This document shows, piece by piece, positions 25,944-30,989 of a stretch of 30,989 nt of DNA (within the stretch, counting starts at the first letter, position 1; the number at the start of each line of letters is the position of its first letter). Under the pieces are notes generated by a model. It worked only from the letters and a program-made list of their open reading frames with translations. It did not search any database and was not told where the DNA came from. The position numbers and the translations under genes were made by a program. Source of the DNA: JACRAO01 sp964490895 (GTDB lineage: Bacteria > Bdellovibrionota > UBA1018); NCBI GenBank assembly GCA_964490895.1, contig CAZBEI010000080.1, positions 1 to 30,989 on the forward strand. Reading direction: 5' to 3'.

Positions 25944-26930
25944 ATGAGAATGCAAAATCTTAAAGTAGCAGTGACGGGTGGAGCTGGTTTTATCGGCAGT
26001 CACTTGTCAGATCAGTTGGCTGTAAATAACTCTGTGGTCGTTATAGACAATTTTGCGACTGGAAAAAAAGAAAATCTTGCAAGTTCTCCTCAGATAAAAA
26101 TCCTCGAAGGAGACGTTCGAGATACTCAAACTCTAGAAAAAGCTTTCGAAGGCATTGATGTCGTTTTTCATTTAGCCACTCATTGTGTGAGACTTTCTCT
26201 GAGTGACCCACGAACCAACCATGAGGTCAATGCCACAGGAACTCTCAATGCTTTAATGGCTGCACAAAAAAACAAAGTGAGTCGGTTTGTCTATTGTTCA
26301 TCTTCTGAGGTCTACGGAAATACCCAATCAGGGCTCTTAAGCGAAGACTCGCCCAAAATTCCAACAACGGTCTATGGGGCCTCGAAACTGGTGGGAGAGT
26401 ATTATGCTTTGGCTTTTCATCAGACGTACGGACTCAATGCAATGGTGGTGCGGCCTTTTAATACCTATGGCCCGCGCTCGCATCTTTTTGGGCCCTATGG
26501 CGAAGTCATTCCACGTTTCACAATGATGATGAGGGGAGGAGAAGCTCCCGTTATTTTTGGAGATGGAAAACAAACCCGAGATTTTACTTATGTCGAAGAC
26601 ACCGCCAGAGGACTCATTGCAGCAGGAGAGTGCGATGGGCTTTTGGGCGAGAGTGTAAATCTAGCACACGGAAAAGAAGTCACTGTTTTGGATCTAGCTC
26701 AAACGTTGAGTCGAATTCAAAATATTCCCTGTCAGCCAAAATTTATTGAAGATCGCCCGGGAGACATTAGGCGCCTCGGGGCTAATGTGGCTAAAGCTCA
26801 AGAAATAGTGAGATTTACTGCAGAAGTTTCGATCGAGGAAGGCCTCAAGCGTTACCTCAAGTGGCTTGATACTTTTCATTACAATTATAAAGACCTCGTC
26901 AAACGTCTCAAAGAGAAAAACTGGGAGTGA
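25944..26930 (+). CDS. NAD-dependent epimerase/dehydratase (extended SDR)
   Basis: This 328-aa extended short-chain dehydrogenase acts on nucleotide sugars. The Rossmann NAD site is TGGAGFIGSH (11-20), with acidic D35 (VVVIDNF) favouring NAD. The active site has SSSEVYG (119-125) and the catalytic pair Y144 and K148 (VYGASK). Substrate-binding signatures are RPFNTYGPR and DGKQTRDFTYVEDTARG. It most resembles UDP-glucose/UDP-GlcNAc 4-epimerases and UDP-glucuronate decarboxylases; which reaction applies cannot be settled. ATG 25944 has GGAG upstream, and a second in-frame ATG lies 6 bp later. It converges on the GT2 gene with only 5 bp between stops. Confidence 0.92.
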   Translation: MRMQNLKVAVTGGAGFIGSHLSDQLAVNNSVVVIDNFATGKKENLASSPQIKILEGDVRDTQTLEKAFEGIDVVFHLATHCVRLSLSDPRTNHEVNATGTLNALMAAQKNKVSRFVYCSSSEVYGNTQSGLLSEDSPKIPTTVYGASKLVGEYYALAFHQTYGLNAMVVRPFNTYGPRSHLFGPYGEVIPRFTMMMRGGEAPVIFGDGKQTRDFTYVEDTARGLIAAGECDGLLGESVNLAHGKEVTVLDLAQTLSRIQNIPCQPKFIEDRPGDIRRLGANVAKAQEIVRFTAEVSIEEGLKRYLKWLDTFHYNYKDLVKRLKEKNWE

Positions 26931-26935
26931 GTGGA

Positions 26936-27877
26936 CTAGTCTTTGTTGTATCCCACTTTGCGTGAGATGACATACAGAGGTCTTCCGCGTGATTGCTCTA
27001 AATTTCTCCAAAGGTATTCTCCCAAAATCGCCAGCACAATGAGTTGCACCGAAGAGGTCAAAAGGATCACCGTCATGGTCGATGGCCAGCCCGGTGGAAG
27101 CTCGATTGTCCCAGAGAGCTTACAATAGATAATAAAGATCATGTAGCCAATCAGACCCATCCCAATTAAGATCGCAGCCCAAAGGCTAATTCGCACAGGC
27201 AACACGGAATAAGACATCAAAGAATCCACTGCAAGTTTTACCATCTTTTGAAACGTCCAGTGGCTTTGTCCTCGGGCCCGCATTCCTCGGTCATAGGGCA
27301 CAGTTCCTGTTTCAAAATTCATCCAAACAATGAGGGCAAAAATAGACGTGTGTTTTTCTGGCACACGGCTAACCGCATCGACTACGATCCGATCAAGCAA
27401 GCAAAAATCATAACCCTTGGGGGGGTAATTAGGCATGGCAACTTTTCTAAAGAGATTGTAAAAAAGTTGAGACGAAATCCTTCGCCATAGGGCGTCTTTG
27501 GTGCGAGATCGCCTGACGGCCCAAACGACTTGATAGCCCTCTTGCCATTTTTTGAGGAGATCCGAAATCAGTTCTGGTGGGTCTTGCAAGTCAGCAGACA
27601 GCAAAATGGCTGCATCACCACTGGCATGAGACAGTCCTGCAGTGATTGCAATATAGCTCCCAAAATTTCTAGAAAATTTTAGAACCTTCACGCGTGCATC
27701 TTTCTTGGAGAGCTTTTCGAGATACTCAAAAGACCCGTCTTGAGAACCATCATCTACAAAGAGAAATTCGAATGTGAATTTTTTTAGGTGTGACGCCACC
27801 TCTGAGATCCGATCATAAAAGAGAGGGAGCCCCTCGATTTCATTCCAAACAGGAACGACTAGAGAGAGTTTTTGCAT
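26936..27877 (-). CDS. GtrB/DPM1-like family 2 glycosyltransferase with two C-terminal membrane helices
   Basis: This 313-aa GT2 enzyme has LSLVVPVWNE at the start, VDDGSQDGS (41-49) and the DXD-like ADLQDPPE (95-102). YDFCLLDRIVV, HTSIFALIVWMNF and RGQSHWTFQKM follow. Two membrane helices (about 225-250 and 265-290) and a short basic tail end the protein. This layout matches polyprenyl-phosphate hexose synthases (GtrB, ArnC, DPM-like), which load a sugar onto undecaprenyl phosphate in the cytosol. Such a product would be a suitable donor for the GT-C enzyme at 24742-25941. It overlaps the upstream SDR gene by 19 bp. Confidence 0.92.
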   Translation of the reverse strand: MQKLSLVVPVWNEIEGLPLFYDRISEVASHLKKFTFEFLFVDDGSQDGSFEYLEKLSKKDARVKVLKFSRNFGSYIAITAGLSHASGDAAILLSADLQDPPELISDLLKKWQEGYQVVWAVRRSRTKDALWRRISSQLFYNLFRKVAMPNYPPKGYDFCLLDRIVVDAVSRVPEKHTSIFALIVWMNFETGTVPYDRGMRARGQSHWTFQKMVKLAVDSLMSYSVLPVRISLWAAILIGMGLIGYMIFIIYCKLSGTIELPPGWPSTMTVILLTSSVQLIVLAILGEYLWRNLEQSRGRPLYVISRKVGYNKD

Positions 27878-28713
27878 AGGGTCTCTCTTAAACCATCGCT
27901 CAAAGTAAACTTTGGCTTGCAGCGAATCTGGGTATCCAAAAAATTTGTTTTACAAAAAAGATTTTTTGCAGGAAGCTGACTTTTGTCTAAAACAAACTGA
28001 CCTTTCTTATTCAAAATTTTTGCAATTTGAGTGGCAAGAGCTTGGATAGAAATGATTTCTTTTCCGCCTAAGTTTAGAATCGGGGATATTTTTGACAAGT
28101 TAACGATATGGTAAATGGCTTCGGCGGTGTCGTCAATATACATGGGATTTAGACTGGTTTGTCGAATAGTAACAGGTTCTCCTTTCAAAATTTTATGGGC
28201 CAGCCTTGGGATAAGGCGCTTTTGAGATTGCCCCTGTCCATAGGGATAAAAAAGTCTCAGAATAGTGAGCTCACTGTTTTTTAGTTTGGATAAAAAAATA
28301 GTTTCAATCTCATTGAGTGATTTTGCATAAGCGTTATTTAATTGTAGGGGTGTTGCCTCAGTAATGGCTTCAGAGTGTTCTCCATAAATACTTCCGCTCG
28401 AAAGAAGGCACACCCTTTTTGCCTTTAATTTCAGTGCTGCCTGCACTGCATGATGGGCCATCTTTTCGTTATTTTTATAAGCGCCCTCACTTGTGTCGGG
28501 TGCCTGAAAGGCGGCATGAATAAAGAGCTCTGTAGAAAGAGGATTGTTGTGCGTAAAAGGTTCTTCCCAGTCATGGGTGAGATGAGTCCAGGAGACATTT
28601 TCAGAATTTGAGCGAATCGTTCCGATCAAATTGCATTCCTTTTTAAGTCGATTCGAAATCGATCGACCTAAAAATCCAGCGGATCCAGTGATAAAAACAT
28701 TTTTATATCTCAT
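27859..28713 (-). CDS. SDR-family nucleotide-sugar epimerase/reductase with altered active site
   Basis: This 284-aa SDR protein has a normal NAD(P) loop, GSAGFLG (G10, G13, G16), and a conserved LLSSGSIYGE strand (103-112). The catalytic YxxxK is degenerate: the Tyr is Y129 in NAYAKSL, but position +4 is Leu (L133) and the only nearby Lys is K131. MYIDDTAEAIYHIV and LNLGGKE match the family's C-terminal part. The frame has no sign of a shift there. The substrate is likely a dTDP- or UDP-sugar. It starts at ATG 28713, as a 4-bp overlap with the Gfo/Idh/MocA stop, and overlaps the GT2 start by 19 bp, so all three are one operon. Confidence 0.88.
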   Translation of the reverse strand: MRYKNVFITGSAGFLGRSISNRLKKECNLIGTIRSNSENVSWTHLTHDWEEPFTHNNPLSTELFIHAAFQAPDTSEGAYKNNEKMAHHAVQAALKLKAKRVCLLSSGSIYGEHSEAITEATPLQLNNAYAKSLNEIETIFLSKLKNSELTILRLFYPYGQGQSQKRLIPRLAHKILKGEPVTIRQTSLNPMYIDDTAEAIYHIVNLSKISPILNLGGKEIISIQALATQIAKILNKKGQFVLDKSQLPAKNLFCKTNFLDTQIRCKPKFTLSDGLRETLCKNSL

Positions 28714-29756
28714 GCGACTAATCTAAAGGATTTATGGATTGCAATGGGTTTTCCGTCGTGTTTCATACTCTCACTTGCGGCCTCAAGGACTTGTACCACT
28801 CTTTTCCCCGCTTGCCCATCAGTGACTGGGAGGGTTTCGTTTACAATCATTTTGATAAACTGAGAGGTCATTCCAGCTAGGGCTTCTTTTTGTGAGAGAG
28901 TGGGGGCTGTCATGTCTCCCATGCGGTAACTCACTCTAAAGTCGCTAGGCAGGGGCTTTTCTCGAATGAGACTTAATCCACGGTCGTAGAGTTTAATTTT
29001 TTCGGTTGGGAGGTTTTCGTCATAGACGGCCATTTTTTTACTTCCGCCTACAAGAACGGTTCTAATTTTCACGGGCGCAATCCAGTTCAAATGCAAGTGT
29101 GCAATAAAATTGTTTTCATACATTAAATTGAGGTAACAAAGATTTTCGACTTCGTTTGTAAAATGCTTTCTGCCAAACGCTGAAATCTGGAGGGGTGTTT
29201 GACCTTGAGTAAAAAAATCAATGATTGAGAGGTCATGAGGTGCGAGATCCCAAAGGGCATTAGTTTTAGGCTGAAATCCCCCCAGATTGACTCGAACGGA
29301 GTCGTAGTAAAGAAGATCCCCAAAAGTACCACTATGGATTTGAGAGGCTAAAAGCTCGACCGCGGGGTTATAGACAAAGGTGTGATCGACCATGACGAGA
29401 CGGTTTTCTTTTTGGGCAGCTGTCAAAATTTCGTCGCACTCCAGTGTGGATTGAGCCAGAGGTTTTTCGACTAAGATATGGGTTTTGGCTTTGAGGCAGG
29501 TGAGCGCCAGGTCTTTGTGTGTAGCGGGCGGGGTGGCTATCACCATACCTTGAGGTTTTTTTTTGTCGAGCAACTCTTCGAGAGTGGAAAAAGTGGGTAA
29601 GTGGGGGTAAATTCTATTAAATTTCTGACGTGACGCCTCGTCTTTTTCGGCGAGTCCAACGACCTCACAGTCGCCATTGTAAATAAAATTGCGCACCAGG
29701 TTGGGGCCCCAGTACCCAAATCCCACCACGCCTATGAGAGGCCTAGAGTTTTTCAT
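28710..29756 (-). CDS. Gfo/Idh/MocA family oxidoreductase
   Basis: This 348-aa NAD(P)-dependent dehydrogenase has an N-terminal Rossmann domain with GVVGFGYWGPNLVRNF (9-24), followed by the family motif VEKPLA (94-99). A C-terminal GFO_IDH_MocA beta-sheet domain begins near 125 (VDHTFVYNPAVELLASQI) and includes WDLAPHDLSIIDFF. The GFGYWGPN variant is common in WlbA-type UDP-GlcNAc(A) 3-dehydrogenases used for amino- or keto-sugars. No matching aminotransferase or acetyltransferase is adjacent, so this is only suggestive. It is first in the minus-strand glycan unit, with a weak ribosome site and no convincing promoter in the region upstream. Confidence 0.9.
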   Translation of the reverse strand: MKNSRPLIGVVGFGYWGPNLVRNFIYNGDCEVVGLAEKDEASRQKFNRIYPHLPTFSTLEELLDKKKPQGMVIATPPATHKDLALTCLKAKTHILVEKPLAQSTLECDEILTAAQKENRLVMVDHTFVYNPAVELLASQIHSGTFGDLLYYDSVRVNLGGFQPKTNALWDLAPHDLSIIDFFTQGQTPLQISAFGRKHFTNEVENLCYLNLMYENNFIAHLHLNWIAPVKIRTVLVGGSKKMAVYDENLPTEKIKLYDRGLSLIREKPLPSDFRVSYRMGDMTAPTLSQKEALAGMTSQFIKMIVNETLPVTDGQAGKRVVQVLEAASESMKHDGKPIAIHKSFRLVA

Positions 29757-29799
29757 GCATCTTAACTATCGACAAAAGAGGATGAACTCTTAAGAGGTT

Positions 29800-29820
29800 T
29801 GCCTACATTTGCTGTAGGCA
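29800..29820. repeat. 8-bp stem hairpin in the intergenic region
   Basis: TGCCTACA (29800-29807) and TGTAGGCA (29813-29820) are perfect inverted repeats around a 5-base loop. A 10-bp perfect palindrome, CTCTTAAGAG (29787-29796), lies just left of it. There is no T-run on either side, so it is not a classic terminator. It lies 44-64 bp upstream of the Gfo/Idh/MocA start and could be a leader hairpin or operator for that gene. Confidence 0.5.
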
Positions 29821-29870
29821 GAAGGAGATTTTGTCAGGGAAAGGGTTAGTAAGGCCCTAAAAATAAAGGT

Positions 29871-29941
29871 TTTCAAGCTCCTGTTTGACTGAAAGAGTTT
29901 AGGTGTAACTCAAAAACTTAAACAGAAACAGGAGCTTGAAA
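29871..29941. repeat. 71-bp element with 16-bp perfect inverted-repeat arms
   Basis: TTTCAAGCTCCTGTTT (29871-29886) and its exact reverse complement (29926-29941) flank 39 bases. A smaller GAGTT/AACTC repeat (29895-29899, 29907-29911) is nested inside. No T-run follows and no open frame lies inside. The element sits 20 bp left of the toxin-antitoxin promoter. The long arms suggest a small mobile repeat (MITE- or REP-like), a recombination or attachment site remnant, or a structured RNA. No target-site duplication is evident, and no second copy is found in this window. Confidence 0.7.
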
Positions 29942-29960
29942 TCTAAATCTAAAAATCAGC

Positions 29961-29989
29961 TTGTCAGCGCAGTCAATACCGGTTATACT
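29961..29989 (+). promoter_or_regulatory. Promoter of the toxin-antitoxin operon
   Basis: TTGTCA (29961-29966) and TATACT (29984-29989) each match the sigma-70 consensus at 5 of 6 positions and are separated by exactly 17 bp. The predicted start of transcription, about 29996-29997, coincides with the first base of an ATG (29997), with a second in-frame ATG at 30003. The -10 box overlaps the left end of the palindrome at 29987-30008. Confidence 0.7.
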
Positions 29990-30008
29990 CATACTCATGA
30001 GTATGAGT
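29987..30008 (+). promoter_or_regulatory. Perfect 22-bp palindrome at the antitoxin start (probable autoregulatory operator)
   Basis: ACTCATACTCA and its exact complement meet without spacer. The palindrome covers the end of the -10 box, the predicted transcription start and both possible start codons. Toxin-antitoxin operons with ribbon-helix-helix antitoxins are usually repressed through such a site. Each half also has internal repeats of CTCAT/ACTCA, which would suit two antitoxin dimers. Confidence 0.75.
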
Positions 30009-30248
30009 TATAGATTTCAAATTCCTGTGACAAAAGCTGAGAATAGACTCTATCACTGTGCAGCTAAGATTGAGGGCCTCTCTGCCGCAGAGTGGGCAAG
30101 ACGCCACTTAAGGGAAAAGGCTAAGCAAATGCTAACCAAAACAAGCTTAACTCCAGAAGAGGCATTAAAACAACTCTTTGGGCTTGAGGCGCCTGTAGGG
30201 CCTGTTGAGAAAATGATTCAAGAAAGCTTGCGCGGCAGATATCGATGA
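29997..30248 (+). CDS. Ribbon-helix-helix-like antitoxin (VapB role)
   Basis: From ATG 29997 the protein is 83 aa (81 aa from the alternative ATG at 30003). An upstream TTG at 29961 is in frame but falls on the -35 box, so I reject it as a start. Residues 3-45 read as strand-helix-helix: SYRFQIPV, then KAENRLYHCAAKIEGLS and AAEWARRHLREKAKQML, the general pattern of CopG/Arc-type DNA-binding antitoxins. The C-terminal half (EEALKQLFGLEAPVGPVEKMIQESLRGRYR) would bind and inhibit the toxin. Its stop overlaps the toxin ATG by 4 bp. No Shine-Dalgarno sequence is visible, in agreement with a leaderless transcript. The exact antitoxin subfamily is not certain. Confidence 0.82.
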   Translation: MSMSYRFQIPVTKAENRLYHCAAKIEGLSAAEWARRHLREKAKQMLTKTSLTPEEALKQLFGLEAPVGPVEKMIQESLRGRYR

Positions 30249-30643
30249 TCTTTATTGATGCAAATATTTTTATGTATGCCGCAGGGAGTGACAGTCCTCA
30301 AAAAAAACCATGCGAAAAAATTCTCCGGCAGCTCCTTAAAAAGCCCGAAAAATTTTGTATTAATACAGAGGTTTTACAGGAAATTTTGCACCGCTATATT
30401 TCTCTAAACCGTGAGGAAATTGGATTTAAGATTTTTGATAGCATTATTTCTTTGTGTATTCCAATTCTTTTAGTGCAGCTTGAGGATCTCATCGAGGCAA
30501 AAAAAATTTTAATGACCGGAGCTCCTGTTTCTACACGAGACGCAATTCACGCTGCTGTCATGAAAAACCATGCCATCGAAAAAGTGCTAAGTTATGATCA
30601 AGGTTTTTCAGCCTTTGATTTTATTGATCGAATTGAGCCATAA
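30245..30643 (+). CDS. PIN-domain ribonuclease toxin (VapC-like)
   Basis: This 132-aa PIN-domain protein has the four expected acidic metal ligands: D5 (MIFIDANIFMYAAG), E46 (INTEVLQEILHRY), D99 (VSTRDAIHAAVM) and D118 (LSYDQGF). The length and order match VapC toxins, which cleave specific tRNA or rRNA sites with magnesium and are silenced by a partner encoded just upstream. The ATG forms an ATGA overlap with the antitoxin stop. All catalytic residues are intact, so the toxin should be active. Its RNA target cannot be predicted. A hairpin 39 bp downstream may end the transcript. Confidence 0.9.
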   Translation: MIFIDANIFMYAAGSDSPQKKPCEKILRQLLKKPEKFCINTEVLQEILHRYISLNREEIGFKIFDSIISLCIPILLVQLEDLIEAKKILMTGAPVSTRDAIHAAVMKNHAIEKVLSYDQGFSAFDFIDRIEP

Positions 30644-30678
30644 TTTGTTCGGGTGATTTCGGCAAATCAGTCGCTTCC

Positions 30679-30709
30679 AAAAATCTTTCTCTCTGAGAGA
30701 AAGATTATT
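30679..30709. terminator. Hairpin terminator between convergent genes
   Basis: AATCTTTCTCTC (30682-30693) and its exact complement (30695-30706) flank one T; two more pairs form outside a mismatch. Reading the minus strand, the stem is followed by TTTTTGG, so it should act as a terminator for the minus-strand gene, whose TAA stop lies inside the stem. In the plus direction (after vapC) the tail is ATTATTCCCTTT, a poorer T-run. The stem is AT-rich, so strength is uncertain. Confidence 0.6.
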
Positions 30710-30989
30710 CCCTTTGGCCGCGGCCTTTCGTAGGTTTTTTTGTTGTTGCTGAGGCTGCTGGTTTTCTCTCTTCTTGAGGTTTGTTGGCTTGCTGGTTTTG
30801 GAGTGTAGCGAGTGCTTTTTGGATATTTTCTTGATCTTTATTTATTTTATTGCTTTCGTTGGCCGAGAGTTTCCCAACAACACTTTTATTTCCTTTACTG
30901 TCAAGTCTTGTGGGTAGCGGGAGGCGCTTTCTAAGTCTCTGAACTATCACAAGGGATTTGTAAGCGCTAATTTTCTCTGCGAATGATTT
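30705..30989 (-). CDS. 3' end of an unrecognised gene, cut by the right edge
   Basis: The frame is open from the right edge to a TAA at 30705-30707 and encodes 94 residues. A GTG at 30948-30950 could be read as a start, but the frame continues without a stop to the edge (KSFAEKISAYKSLV...), with no ribosome site before the GTG, so I read this as the C-terminus of a longer gene. What is visible is a basic stretch (VQRLRKRLPLPTRL), then a Gln/Asn/Lys-rich low-complexity region and a Lys/Pro/Arg tail (KKPTKGRGQRE). This is probably a disordered, nucleic-acid-binding type tail. No family is recognised. Confidence 0.55.
   Translation of the reverse strand, partial: KSFAEKISAYKSLVIVQRLRKRLPLPTRLDSKGNKSVVGKLSANESNKINKDQENIQKALATLQNQQANKPQEERKPAASATTKKPTKGRGQRE

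Noticed and set aside
29961..29996. Extended antitoxin start at TTG 29961
   Set aside because: That codon is part of the -35 box, and the extra 12 residues (SAQSIPVILILM) do not fit the ribbon-helix-helix N-terminus.
1..30989. CRISPR arrays, transposases, integrases, phage genes
   Set aside because: No regularly spaced direct repeats and no such protein families were seen.

Overview
The window reads as chromosomal sequence of a Gram-negative bacterium of moderate to low GC. Signs of this are an AsmA-family envelope protein, a predicted lipoprotein, DksA, Lon, and the GatCAB amidotransferase used where Gln-tRNA or Asn-tRNA is made indirectly. The mix (GatCAB with DksA, CheY, a secreted papain-like protease and an LPS/glycan locus) fits a deltaproteobacterium-like lineage, perhaps Bdellovibrionota. 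That placement is inference; no rRNA or marker phylogeny is available here. I see no rRNA, tRNA, CRISPR array or transposase.

Layout. (1) 1-6600, minus strand: dksA, then lon, two tandem CNNM/CorC (DUF21-CBS) membrane proteins, a stand-alone CheY-like receiver, a 143-aa protein with a CheX/CheC-like ExxN motif, and a small single-pass membrane protein. These are closely packed and may be read largely as one unit. (2) 6723-13825, plus strand: glmU-glmS-clc-pcrA, joined by a 1-bp gap and by 1-bp and 4-bp overlaps. It makes UDP-GlcNAc and carries a ClC-type anion transporter and a UvrD/PcrA helicase. (3) 13823-15014: an orphan AAA+ ATPase with a C-terminal winged helix, preceded by a perfect 11-1-11 palindrome that overlaps the pcrA stop codon and the likely promoter. 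(4) 15162-22184: gatC-gatA-gatB with overlapping starts, then an AsmA-like protein, a lipoprotein and a Ppx/GppA phosphatase. (5) 22307-24709: a secreted papain-like cysteine peptidase and aspartokinase. (6) 24742-29756: a glycan locus of two converging groups, GT87-like transferase plus SDR epimerase on plus, and Gfo/Idh/MocA dehydrogenase, second SDR and GtrB-like GT2 on minus. (7) 29757-30710: an intergenic stretch with strong inverted repeats, then a VapBC-type toxin-antitoxin pair whose promoter, operator-like palindrome and start codon are superimposed, ending in a hairpin shared with a minus-strand gene cut by the right edge.

Most genes are housekeeping. The most unusual parts are the CheY/ExxN-protein/membrane-protein trio next to lon, the palindrome-controlled ATPase placed between pcrA and gatC, the 71-bp long-armed inverted repeat beside the toxin-antitoxin pair, and several genes with a promoter-like -10 box so close to the ATG that their mRNAs may be leaderless.
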